Assembly: GCF_018143015.1 (NCBI RefSeq)
Contig: NC_054751.1
Span: 30,581,783 to 30,645,782 of the forward strand
Origin: Lytechinus variegatus
Taxonomy: Eukaryota > Echinodermata > Echinoidea > Temnopleuroida > Toxopneustidae
Direction: 5' to 3'
DNA length: 64,000 nt
A program made the position numbers and the translations under genes. Numbering within the stretch: the stretch's first letter is position 1; every line of letters begins with the position of its first letter. A model generated the notes under the pieces. It ran no database searches. It was not told the origin of the DNA and saw nothing but the letters and a program-made list of their open reading frames with translations. Below are positions 47,175-57,829 of the stretch, one piece after another.

Positions 47175-47321
47175 GGGGCCCGTTGCAGAAAGAGTTGCAA
47201 TCAAACGCAACTGTAAAAATCATGCGCAACTTGATTTTCAACCAATCAACAGCGCGCATTTTAGATTTGCGATTGATTTTTTGACTTGCGTTTAAACGCA
47301 ACTCTTTCTGCAACGGGCCCC
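47175..47321. repeat. Short MITE, GGGGCCCGTTGCAGAAAG type, copy 1
   Basis: A perfect 11-bp inverted end (GGGGCCCGTTG / CAACGGGCCCC) extending into GCAGAAAGAGTTGC / GCAACTCTTTCTGC. 147 bp, non-coding, nested in the 44976-49389 element. Second copy at 60724-60948. Confidence 0.75.
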
Positions 47322-47698
47322 TGGTTGTGACATCTTGTACTGATCACATGACAATCAAGGAGCATGATAGCGTGGACTATACTAGCAAGAAACGCAAAGA
47401 CTCTACCAAGTCAAGGAGAGAACAAGGGTAGAAATATGAAGCATTCAAACAGTGGGACCCATGTAGAACTGATTCATCTTTGCACAATATGAGTGGGGTA
47501 TCTGCTCCGGTGGTAACTGCTCATGAAAAAAGTCAATAACCAAGCAAGGTCATCAAGGTTACATATATATAATCTACGTGGAATTTTAGAGGAAAATATC
47601 ACAAGTTTTCTTGATTATTTATAACATGCCGGATGCTTCTTTGCATAATATGTACATTCCACTTCAGATATTAAGCTGATAATTAATATATTGATCTA

Positions 47699-48520
47699 GA
47701 TCCACAGAGGGGAGACCTTTGAAGGGCCTTTCAAAGACCAAAAATTGGCAAGGTCTTATACAGCAGTCTCCAAGATCACTGAATTTTGTCATTTCTGTGG
47801 AATGGCTCAGAAAGACCTCTCGAAGAACTCTGAAAAACAACTGTCTAGTCCACCTCCTGGACTGTTGTTATTTTGTACGACACGACTACCAAACACCCAG
47901 CACACTACAACCCCATAACAGTACACGCATACACACACCCTGAATAGTCATATGAAAGATTTTTTTTTTTTCGGGGAAAGTGAATCAGTGGGTAAGGTGA
48001 ATCACTGGGGGTAAGTGAATCAGTGGAGGGTGCGGGCCCGGGCGTGTGTGTGTTGCCCAATCAGTAAAAATCGTCCAGGACGTGGACTAACAACTGTCCT
48101 ATAGAGATCTTTCAATGGTCTTTCAGAGATGTTTATGCATCAAGTGATCCTTCAGAATTCTTTCCATAGACTTTGCCTGGTCTTTCAATTATCTTTCGAC
48201 GATTTTTCAATGATCTCTCATGAGTCTTACAGTAATCTCTGAAAAAATATCGAGAGACTGCCGAAAGATCATAGAAAGACTAATAAGAACTTTGAAAGTT
48301 CATTGAAAGACCAGCAAAAACAATTTTCCTGTAAGACCGCTGAAAGACTGTTTTGAACCGTTTCAAAAAGTTTTGGACTCAGGGGGACCACAAAGACCAT
48401 TGAAAGATCTATCAGGAATCGTGTAAGACATCAGATATCTTTAAAAGTTCGTTGAAAGATCAAGCAAGTTTTATGGTCTTACAGCAGTGTTTCAGTGGTC
48501 TTGGTCTCTGTGGAATGAGG
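47699..48520. repeat. Imperfect palindromic repeat rich in GAAAGAC/GAAAGATC
   Basis: The ends TCCACAGAGGGGAGACC and the reverse complement of GGTCTTGGTCTCTGTGGAA mirror each other. The inside is dense in short GAAAGACC/GGTCTTTC and GAAAGATC motifs on both strands. Possibly another nested inverted-repeat element; the boundaries are uncertain. Confidence 0.35.
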
Positions 48521-49904
48521 GTTTAACTGTTTGTGTGAGAAAAATAAAAATTTCTGGTTTGTTCTTTTCCTACAAGGATGCTCATAATTATGATGTAGAT
48601 TTATTTACATTATTTTTTATTTGAAGAATTATTAAATTTGTAAAGATTATCATGAACTTCCGTTCAATTTATATTGTTTTCCGCACTTGATTTCCAAATT
48701 TGGGATTATTTTCCTCATTTGCAAATTTTTATGGCTAATTTGCATAAGATGCAAATTTTGTGATTTTCCCATGCTTGTCTATTTAATGACTTTTAATATG
48801 GTTTTAACTTCCTGTAACTTAAGGCATTGCCATATTCAAATTTCAATAAATAATCTACTTGCATTTTTGAGGAATGTATCACCAGTGTGTTTTCTTGAAT
48901 ATTTATTACATACTTATTTGCATAATATGCAAATGACACTACAGACACTAAGCTAAATTTAAATCTATTCAACGTCCTTAGTGATAGCAGCATGTAAATT
49001 TCAACATTATTGAAATTTTCAAGCAGTCAATGAGAGAAAACTCACAATATCTTGACAATTTTTCCATATAAGGATGCTTATTTGCATATTATGCAAATGA
49101 GGTAGATTTTTTGCACTTTTGATTAAAAACATTGATTAAAGTTATTTATCATGAATTTTCGCTCAAATAAAATTGTTTTGGACACTTTATTTGTAATTTT
49201 CGGACTATTTTCCTTATTTTTCTAACTTTTTATGGCTAATTTGCATAATATGCAAATTTCATAAATTTCCACTGCTTGGATTTTTTGGGACTTTTAGTAT
49301 GTTGTTCAGGGAACCTTCCTGGAAAACATTCCAGTGGAATATCAAGTGTTGCAATTAGTGGTGGGTCAAACCCTATATTGACTGGACTATAAATAAAGCT
49401 CCTAGAATGCTATTTTTTGGTGAAAATATTCTGTATAGCATTCCTAACAATTGTGAATGAAAAAAATTCCGGTACAAAGACCGATTTCTTATGTATTTTA
49501 TTGTTTTGTTTTTTTCTTATGTATTTTTTTGTTTTTACTTTTTTTTATTATTTTTTCCATGGAAATCGTTCCAGACTTAATTTTGATCATAAACAAGGCA
49601 AAATGAATTAAGTTTGATCAGTAAAAGTAGAAATAATGATACATTTATGGATTTTGGCTAAATACACAATTTGCATTGGATTTGTACATGAAAGCACGTT
49701 TTTGGGCAATTTTGGGTCTGACTTGCATTTACATAATGTTGCGTATTGTCGTAACCGCGTACCCGGGCGTCACAAATTTGGTCTCAAACTTTGCGCGAGA
49801 CTTGAAAGTAAAAAGTCAGAGAGCGGCGAGGTCCAAAAATTTAGCGCGGCAGGTATATCGCGAAAATTGTCGAGGGGCATTATGGCCCCCTGGAGTATGA
49901 GTGT

Positions 49905-50140
49905 TAAAATGTTGGGCAACATACTGTCGACTACGTTGTGATTTTAGGGTAGTGCAATTATGTTGGTAAAACATCAATTTATTCTGGGCAATTATTATCC
50001 AATTGAGTAAATTCATTACTCAATTATTTGTTTTTATTACCCAGTTTGGACGGATATAAATCAATAGTTGTGTAGACAGTAAATGCTGCCCAGGGTTGGT
50101 TAAAGGTTGGGCATTATTGCCCAACTACTTCAAAGTATAA
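49905..50140 (-). repeat. MITE, GGGCAA type, copy 2
   Basis: Reverse-orientation relative of 39074-39295, with TTGGGCAACATACTGTCGAC at left and GCCCAGGGTTGGTTAAAGG at right. Confidence 0.6.
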
Positions 50141-50433
50141 ATATATTGAAAATCGTAAAATGGTGAATCATATATCAAATTAAAGGAGAAAAAAAGGAGA
50201 ACACGATGGTGTACATCATTTATCATGGAGACAAATGAAACTCAGTTAATTGATAGTTTAAATTTCTCTCTCTGAATGCTTCAAACACGCCGAATTACGT
50301 CCGCGAAATTGGGTTTTTTATGACGTCACTGTCTGTACGAGAGGCGTGATTGGCTCTCCCACGTGAAGCTCTACTTGCATGCAAAACCTCTTGCGAGGGT
50401 ACGTTTTCTCCACATTGAATACTTTGATCCGAA

Positions 50434-50530
50434 ATGAAAGAAAACCCAGAATTTTATCTAGATTTGGATTTTCAAATTGAGGATTTTGAAGATCAAGAGA
50501 ATGATGACGAAGTGAACAACAAAGTGACGT
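50434..50530 (+). other. Very acidic 31-residue frame, unknown
   Basis: ATG at 50434 opens a short frame rich in Asp/Glu (DFQIEDFEDQENDDE) that ends in a stop just inside a perfect stem-loop (50516-50556). A further readable stretch PFVHGFGKKVREACLTSEH follows near 50580 in the plus direction after stops. It may be debris of a transposon protein. No family recognised. Confidence 0.25.
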
Positions 50531-51589
50531 AGTTGGAGGTAACGTCACTTTGTTGTGACGAAGTACCTTGACAGGGGCCTTTTGTACATGGTTTTGGAAA
50601 AAAAGTGAGGGAGGCCTGCTTGACCAGTGAACATTTGGCAATTACACCTTTTGTGCCAAGGCAAGCAATCATTTTTTGCTGACAGACTGCCACGTTTCCC
50701 ATATCGAAAGTGACTATGAGACTGACATCCTTGTTATAGTCTACAACAGACATGCTCTATTATTAATTCTACTTTGACTACAAACAAACATTATCTGTCT
50801 CTCCAATACCATGTGTGTATAGATACAATCTAGATTCCTTTTAACAAAGTACTACAATTTGGTTATCATTAATATTGACTCTCGTTGTATCTTTAAATTA
50901 TTTTCTAATTTTGCCTGCATTCCTTATGAAACTGATATAAAATGTGTTAATGTTGGATTAAATGCTTCCAAAATAAGCGCCAGATTGCACAAGAGAGCAT
51001 CTAGGACCCCGACTGCAAGTGTCTTTGCGCTTCGCGCACATTTTGTTTTTCTAAGTATCCATCACCCCGGCCCTTTAAGGTTTTCTTGGAGTCTCGTCTG
51101 GCCCTTCAAGGAAAAAGTTTGAGAACCCCTGGCCTACAAATAATGATCCTAATTACAGTGAATTTGATCTTTACAGTGTAACTATGTTGAAAATGAAAGT
51201 ACCTTCCAGTAGTATCCCGCAATTAGTAACCTGGAATAAAATTATTGGAAATGTTTTTTGACTGATTTGAGTAGGTATGGGTGTCAACATTTACCCACAA
51301 AAAGTTAGGAGGAATACTGGTTGGGGAAAACGCTTTTTTCAAGGTCAAAGGTCAATGAAAAGATGATGAAATCTGTCAATACGATCCACATAGTAATAAC
51401 CAAGATTATGAATTGCACTGTAGAAGTTTTAATAAATGTAAAAGTATGAAATTTGTCATATAAATCGCCGGGAGCATTGTTGATAAACATAAAGAAAAGA
51501 CATTTTTATTGACCAAATTTATTTTTTTCATTCTTTGTATATCTGAAACTTGGCTGTGTAACCTCATTATTAATGATACAGTTAAACTT

Positions 51590-52030
51590 GCGAACCGCAT
51601 ACATTCGTAATTCCGAAGCTTCGTTATTCCGAAGGTTCGTTATTCCGAAGGTTCGTTTTTCCGAAGGTTCGTAATTCCGAGGGTTCGTTAGTCTGAAAAC
51701 GAAATGAGGTTCGTAATTCCGAAGGTTCGTTAGTCCGAAAACGAAGTGAGGTTCGTAATTCCGCAGGTTCGTTAATCCGAAAACTTAGTTCGTTTTCGGA
51801 CTAACGAACCTTCGGAACAACGAACCTTATTCTGTTTTCGGATTAACGAACCTTCGGAACATCAAACCTTATTTCGTTTTCGGATTATCGAACCTTCGGA
51901 ATCATGTTCGGATTAACGAACACTTTTACGTTTTCGGATTAACGAACATCGAGGTATAGGCAATTTGCGTGTTTCAGAATTACGAACCTTTGGAATAAAG
52001 AACCTTCGGAATTACGAAGTGTAACCCTTG
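51590..52030. repeat. Palindromic repeat of AATTCCGAAGGTTCG units
   Basis: The left half repeats GTTCGTTATTCCGAAG and GTTCGTAATTCCGAAG several times. The right half carries the reverse complements (TTCGGATTAACGAACC, CTTCGGAATTACGAA). The axis is near 51790. About 430 bp in total, able to form a long hairpin; non-coding. A degraded relative is near 26825-26880. Confidence 0.75.
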
Positions 52031-52179
52031 AGAATTACGACATTATTCGACGTGATAGGTCTAATAAACGGGGAGGGGCGTTTGTATTTGTATACGCAAT
52101 AAATTATATTTCACATTAGATCCGACCTGAATCACGACAGTTTATAAGTAGTATGGCTCGAACTAAATAATATTAAACA

Positions 52180-52810
52180 TTCAGTTCAGTTTGGTTTATT
52201 TTCATATCTCATAAAATAACAAATACAATGTAACTTCCATCAAAAGACAGTAAATCATCAATAAAATAATACAAGACATCACCATTATTCATAATAAATA
52301 AGACAAATGTTATACAATCGAACATTCAGATTGGAGACAGATATATCAATAAGATGATATGATGGGCAAACTATTAAAAAGCAGAGCTTGTAATTTAGAG
52401 TTTCCTGATTAATAAAATTATAAGTAGTTGTCAAGTTGTTTTAATATCAATATGTTACAATAAGAGAAAGAAAAAAAAATATTTCCTAAAAAAAACGAAA
52501 GGAGTGAAAAAAAAGAAGAACAGAGGGAGGTGGACTGAAAATAGCTAAGATGAAAACTAGGAAGCCGGGGAATTGTCATTTAGATATTTGTTAAAATATA
52601 AGTTTTCAATTAACGTTTAAAAGTACGAGTACGTGTAAGATGATAATAATGAGTTTGACGAGTAGGGTAGCTGGGAATCTCGTCATTCCTTCTAAATAGA
52701 GATGATACTGTAGTGGGTAATTCTTTTCTTGAGAGTTGAAATATAATTATTCCAAGGTTAAATGCATAAAATCATGGATTTGTAGAACATTACATAAATA
52801 AAACATGAAA
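52180..52810 (-). pseudogene. LINE 3'-end fragment
   Basis: The minus strand reads PSYPTRQTHYYHLTRTRT, which aligns with PTRLSDSYHLPRTRT in the LINE at 36400. The rest is A/T-rich 3' UTR. A 5'-truncated copy of the same type of element. Confidence 0.65.
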
Positions 52811-52812
52811 GT

Positions 52813-53064
52813 ATACACTGAAAAAACTGCTGTGTTAAAACTGACACCAGTTGGTGTTAATGTTAATAGAGGACCACACCCTGAGGTGTTAAAATTACAC
52901 CCTAGAGATTGAACATAACATCAAAGAGTGTAAATGTAACAACCGAAGGTGTTGTATTAACACCTATAGGTGTATAAATAACAACACCAATTTAACACCG
53001 GTGTAAAATAACTGGTGTGGTCCTCTATGTACAGCGGTTAACACCACAGTTTTTGCTGTGTGGC
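52813..53064. repeat. Palindromic MITE, CACTGAAAAAACTGCTGTG type
   Basis: Left end ACTGCTGTGTTAAAAC and ATAGAGGACCACACC mirror GGTGTGGTCCTCTAT and GTTTTTGCTGTGTGG at the right. The whole 250 bp is an interrupted palindrome with many GGTGTTAA/TTAACACC motifs. Confidence 0.7.
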
Positions 53065-53108
53065 ATTGTTTTATATATAAGCTTTAAAAAAAATAAGGAT
53101 ATCTGTGG

Positions 53109-53160
53109 AAACATTCTTTTGTTTTCTGACACTAGAGGGTCAGAAAACAAAAGAATGTTT
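53109..53160. other. Perfect 22-bp stem-loop
   Basis: Arms 53109-53130 and 53139-53160 are exact reverse complements around an 8-nt loop (53131-53138). A second, shorter version of the same hairpin (TTCTGAC / GTCAGAA, same loop) follows at about 53171-53192. Either a MITE remnant or a hairpin-RNA-like sequence. Confidence 0.6.
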
Positions 53161-53327
53161 TGTTTTGCTTTCTGACACTAGAGGGTCAGAAGGGGGGTGC
53201 ACAGTGGCCCTCTGGCCCACGGACTAATGCACTGCAAAAAGTCTGGTGTTTAACACCAGCCCGGAATCGATATACGTCTACACCAGAAAAGTGTTAAACG
53301 ACACCAATTTCGATTTATTCTAACACC

Positions 53328-54630
53328 TGGGTCCCGTAACACAAATGTTAGCGATTGATTGTAGCAGTGGCGTAACTACGGGGGGCATGGGGGGCACGTG
53401 CCACCCCCCCCCCATCGGCTGACCCCCCCAAAAAAACGGGGAAAAGGAGAAAAAGAGGGAGAAAGGAAGATAAATGTAGTGGGGAAAAGATATTGTTGTT
53501 CATTGTAATGTTATATTATATCGTAATTATTTTATGTTATATTACATAAGAATGTTTTTTTCATAACTTTACGAAACATAATTTTCTCAGGGCTTATGTC
53601 TTCATCGTTCCTGGTGCTCGCATTGTCTGTTTAACGAGATATATAACCCTGTTATACTAAATTCTCCCGTTTTCAAGTCCATATACAACATACTGCCAAA
53701 TATATTTCTCGCACTTCGAGTTATTGTTTTATGTACAATAGTATGCTTCTTTTTCATGACTACTTAAAGTGATTGCCCCATTGTAAGGTCTTAATATAAA
53801 ACATTTCCTTCGCAGTAGTGGATTGGTGAAATATGTCTGCTCTCTATGAATTCCTAGAATTAGTCCTTAAAATGTCACTTTTTCTGATCTGAATATCAAA
53901 AATTTTCAGCTCGTGCTTCGCGCTCGCATCACATGGTAAGTGAACTACGTATGGTCTTCGTGAATTTCTACAAACAATGCCCCTCTTCGGGTCTGAATTT
54001 CCTAAATTTTCAGCTCGCGCTTCGCGCTCGCAAGATTTCATTAGTGAGATGGGTATGTTAATCATGATTACAAGTGCATTATGTGCATGTTTAGATGTAA
54101 TTCTAACAAAATCAGCAAGCGCTTATTGGCACTCGCATTAGATGACCATGGTGAGATGTGTATACTCTTAATGGATTCCTAAAATGTAGTCCTTAAAATC
54201 TTCCTGTTTGGGGTCAATATTTACACAAATTTCAGCTCACGCTTTGCGCTCGCATTATTTAGTGAGACAGGTACGTATCATGATTAGAAAAGATTTATTA
54301 TAGTGTCCCTTTTTAGGTCTGTATATCAAAAATTTTAAGCTCGCGCTTCGCGCTCGCATTATTTGATCAATGACATACATATCCGTTTAATGGCACTGTC
54401 CTTAAAGTGACTCTATTAGGTCAGTATACCTTGCAACTGGGCGCGCTTCGCGCGCTCACTAGTGACTCAAAATTTTTGCTGGTGCCCCCCCCCCAATGCC
54501 ATGACCAACGGTACGCCACTGGATTGTAGGCTTGATTTTCACAATTGATTTCCCGTCCATTGTAGTAAATGGAATATATCGTAGAAAATGTTCTACGATC
54601 ATTGCTAAGTTTTGTGTTACGGGCTCCAGG
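53328..54630. repeat. MITE, CCTGGGTCCCGTAACAC type, split by a hAT element
   Basis: CCTGGGTCCCGTAACACAAA at 53328 mirrors TTTTGTGTTACGGGCTCCAGG ending about 54630. The body is interrupted at GATTGTAG by the hAT copy. Related to 27854-27990 and 31725-31862. Confidence 0.6.
53365..54521 (+). mobile_element. Hairpin-array hAT family, copy 4 (perfect 8-bp TSD)
   Basis: CAGTGGCGTAACTACGG start, GGTACGCCACTG end. The perfect duplication GATTGTAG is at 53357-53364 and 54522-54529. Shorter than copy 1 (1,157 versus 1,490 bp) because it has fewer hairpin units. Same orientation as copy 1. Confidence 0.85.
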
Positions 54631-54849
54631 TGGAAGTTTCATAATGCTATTCATATGTTAAGAATGACTTTGAGAACGAATGATGAACCAACCTTGTGTT
54701 TTACGCGCCCTAGATAGATGTTTATACAATTAAAACAACATTGGATTGCTTCCAAACTGGTATTGTTTCAATATACTTCTCTGGTGATGTGGACTATAGA
54801 TTCCAGGCTGGTGTTAAATCTACACCGGTGATTTCGCAGTGTAGCATTT

Positions 54850-56280
54850 ATACTTGTACTTTTAATTTCCTTTGAGAAAATGTTAAGCAGACGAAGATCA
54901 TTCAAACATGCATTTAACATGCTTAACATACATCTTTTGTAGTTCTTACTGGGAGGGAAGGGAGAAAAGGAAAGTAGTTCAAAGTACATTACATTCAAAC
55001 AGAAGAATGCCTACGGCGCATACCTAAATTGACGAAAGTAACTTTGGAAGATCCATAAAACACAACTCAAAAAGTCTCATAATCTTATTGACTTCTGCAT
55101 ATACATGTAAATAACGCATGGGTGAAATTTCCAATTACATCGTTTGGCTATCCAAGGTTTGAATACTTCTTATGTTTGATATTGACTTAAGGTAAACGAA
55201 CGAACTGCCCACGTTGATTGAAATTAAAAGTAGGCCTACAACTTTCTATACTGTCTTTGCAGACTTCGAACACGATTTATGTGTTTAATGTCACGCACTG
55301 TGTGGGCTCCAAATTAATGAGATCCCTATCCTCTCGACACAATCCCTAATAACTCAGTATTGCCTGATTACATTTTATTACGAATGCTTCCAACATTATT
55401 TTATTATATGATCATATCAACACCGACTTTGGGGGTTTCCACGTACTTTCTGCCTTTTCCCTCACGACGGTCCTGCTACATAAGAAAATTAAATCGATTG
55501 CCCTTCACTGCACATCTTCTTACGACAACACTACTTCTAATAATAATAATAACAATAAGTACTACACATCGTCCTTGAGTGATCAGCAATATTTTTCTGC
55601 AGTCTGTCTTGAGAAAACGATTATCTATTACACCTTATTCGTGCGATTGGGAATACATTTTTAAAGGTTTTGTAAGACCACACAAGCCAGTCAGTGTACC
55701 GAGCGCATGGGCTTACTTCATCTAAATAAGGTATTATCCATCGACCTTGACTCACAGACATTTCAGGGGGAAATAGTATTATCATTAAAAAATGGTAATT
55801 AAGAGAAGCACGATTTACAGCTCGGTAAAGAGTTTTGAAAAGTGTCAATATTGCGATGTCATAGAATTCTCTAGAATAAGCTGTATTAAAGTACTGGAAT
55901 TGTTCGACTGACACACTCAAGACGTTAACATTTTACACGTCACACTATGATGTTTGACAGACAGGTATATGGTAATTTCTTTCATTCAACTGGCCTTCTC
56001 AAAAAAAATCTTTTGAATTGCTCGTTTCTCGCTCTTCATATTTTGATTCAATAATACTAAAACGATCGAGTCGAAAACACAAGTACAAGGTATTTGTACT
56101 CTTCAAGAAAGAGAAAGGATTACGGACTTATACGTTAGAATTGTGCAATTTGTTACATTTGGAACACTTAGTGGGCCAATTGACCATGATGAATCAATGA
56201 AGATATTTTGTCTTGGATATTGAATGACCGTTCAGTTCATTGATTTTCTCCAGCAGCGGCCAGCGGGAATTTAAGACTCG
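54850..56280. other. Intergenic stretch upstream of the third GPCR
   Basis: No domain-bearing frame and no repeat matched within the window. It presumably includes the GPCR promoter, but no TATA box or binding site can be assigned with confidence. Confidence 0.35.
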
Positions 56281-56333
56281 GCATTCAAACACGACAAGGC
56301 AATAGCTGAAGTGATTGCTGTGAGGCGAACACC

Positions 56334-57329
56334 ATGGCTAGTACGTATGTGATTGTCACGATTGCGACCAACTTCACGATATCAATCGTCGGCACCATCG
56401 GCAACGTCCTCCTGATCCTGGCCTTCATCAAATGTAGAGATCTACGGACGATTTCGAACGTATTCAATCTGACAACGTTTGTCGCGGGGCTGTCCGTATG
56501 TGCCATAACCTACCCACTACAAGGCCTGTTGGATGCCTTTGTCATCAGGCAGAACCCGGGGTGTCTTCTTGTCCTCTGCGTGGCGTTTTTCACTGGGTTC
56601 TTTTTCACGCTCAATGTCCTTGCCTTGACCATCGAGCGGTACATCTCCATCTGCCACTCGCTTCATGCCCCGACCATCTTGACGAAGCGCCGCGTGGCGA
56701 TTGCTCTCGGTGGCATATTGGTGTACGCGGCATTCTTTGGTCTCATCCTCCCTTTGGCCACGCCGATAAGCAACAAGGAAAAGGTGGATCCTGCAGTTGG
56801 CTGCAGAATGTTCGTCATCGTGCATAAGAGCTACGTCACTTTCCTGTTCACAACCTTTATATTCCCGGCCCTTCCCATGTTACTGATATACACACGGATC
56901 TTTATGGTGTTGCGTCGGCATATCCGTGCCGTTGTCGACCAGTCGACCGTTCGACCGACTGGACAGGCTGACCAGATCGAACCCAATGCTAGGCCTGCCC
57001 TTCGGGAGAGAGAAAGAAGGGAGAGAGCAAGACGGAAGCGAGAGGTGAAATCCGCAGTGTTTCTCTTCATCTTAATCTTCAGCTTCACCATTTGCGTTCT
57101 GCCATTTGCCATCTTCATCCTCACCACCACCTTCACTCTGAACATATTGATCAGCCCGCTTGCGTTCTCTCTGTCCCATGCCTTGGTCTATTCTGTCTGC
57201 GCCATCAATCCGTATCTCTACGGCTTTGGTAACAAGGCCTTTCGCCAAGGTGTCCTTTCCCTCTTTCGAAACGGGCGGAAGTCATCCGACGCCCCAACCA
57301 TCTCCACAATATCAACTTCAAAGAAATGA
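56334..57329 (+). CDS. Class A (rhodopsin-type) GPCR, divergent paralogue
   Basis: A 331-residue intronless receptor homologous along its length to those at 28320 and 33360 (shared GTxGN, ERYISIC, RRHIR, EVKSA, YGFGNK). The start has an excellent context, CACCATGG. TM1 contains N24. Unlike copies A and B, TM2 has no acidic residue at the usual site (TTFVAGLSV). C77 and C157 form the expected disulfide. ERY is at 101-103. Loop 3 (about 200-238) is strongly basic, with an RERERRERARRKRE run. TM6 has CVLP in place of CWLP. TM7 has the canonical NPYLY (292-296). The Ser/Thr-rich tail (about 318-330) could be a phosphorylation site for desensitisation. Ligand unknown. GC content and codon use look higher-GC than the surrounding DNA, as expected for a maintained coding gene. 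Confidence 0.92.
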   Translation: MASTYVIVTIATNFTISIVGTIGNVLLILAFIKCRDLRTISNVFNLTTFVAGLSVCAITYPLQGLLDAFVIRQNPGCLLVLCVAFFTGFFFTLNVLALTIERYISICHSLHAPTILTKRRVAIALGGILVYAAFFGLILPLATPISNKEKVDPAVGCRMFVIVHKSYVTFLFTTFIFPALPMLLIYTRIFMVLRRHIRAVVDQSTVRPTGQADQIEPNARPALRERERRERARRKREVKSAVFLFILIFSFTICVLPFAIFILTTTFTLNILISPLAFSLSHALVYSVCAINPYLYGFGNKAFRQGVLSLFRNGRKSSDAPTISTISTSKK

Positions 57330-57544
57330 CTTTCAAAGCATTGTGTAGTTATAACTTGCAATCACTTACTTGTTATTCTGTTATTTGTGTAAGCTTACCC
57401 CCGTGGGAACTCGATAGGACAGGCCTTTTCTGGTAAGCGCCAAGCTGGTATATTATAACCAATTACATGGGAAACAATTATTTACGGCTGGCTGACGACA
57501 TAAATTACTCTCTTTTTTTATTTGATTTAATTCTTATTTGTATT

Positions 57545-57628
57545 AAAGTGGACAAAGCGAGGATTCGAACTAAACTCACAACTTACGATTATGAGTCCAC
57601 TGCTAAACCCCTGGGCAACACGACCCTT
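57545..57628 (-). pseudogene. tRNA-derived sequence (SINE head or tRNA pseudogene)
   Basis: The reverse strand contains GTTCGAATCC (B-box-like) and TTTAGCAGTGGA (A-box-like) at tRNA spacing, but the stems do not pair properly. It is not a functional tRNA. Confidence 0.4.
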
Positions 57629-57796
57629 GAATTGTAATTCCGTATCAGATTCACTGAAAATGATGTGTTTCCGTGTGTGTGTGCGTTTGAAGTATATCAC
57701 CAAGTCAGACTGAAGCACAATGGCAAGTACTATTTAGTACGAAGATGTCTTGATCCAGTAACAATTCATCTGATGTTAAAAATGTATATACGTGTA

Positions 57797-57818
57797 TATA
57801 TATATATATATATATATT
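57797..57818. repeat. (TA)n microsatellite
   Basis: About eleven TA units. Confidence 0.85.
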
Positions 57819-57829
57819 TCGGGCATGTT

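Larger units (their letters stand above)
44976..49389. mobile_element. 4.4-kb element with about 750-bp inverted arms, TAA duplication
   Basis: Ends TAGTCCAGTCAAT / ATTGACTGGACTA, with TAA on each side (44973-44975 and 49390-49392). Three-base TWA duplications are characteristic of PIF/Harbinger elements. The arms (44976 to about 45720, and about 48600-49389) are near-reverse complements. The left arm consists of two modules of about 310 bp (45110-45420 and 45425-45720). Each module boundary carries a palindrome ATTTGCAT-NN(N)-ATGCAAAT, about eight in all. The interior (45720-48600) shows no recognisable transposase and contains nested repeats. Confidence 0.7.
53232..54840. repeat. Palindromic MITE split by two nested elements
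   Basis: Left part CACTGCAAAAAGTCTGGTG with GTTTAACACCAGCC, right part GGCTGGTGTTAAATCTACACC and TTTCGCAGTG near 54811-54840. The two parts are separated by the element pair at 53328-54630. This is the outermost of a three-level nest. Confidence 0.55.

Noticed and set aside
57545..57628. Functional tRNA gene
   Set aside because: A- and B-box-like sequences are present but T-arm and acceptor stems do not pair.
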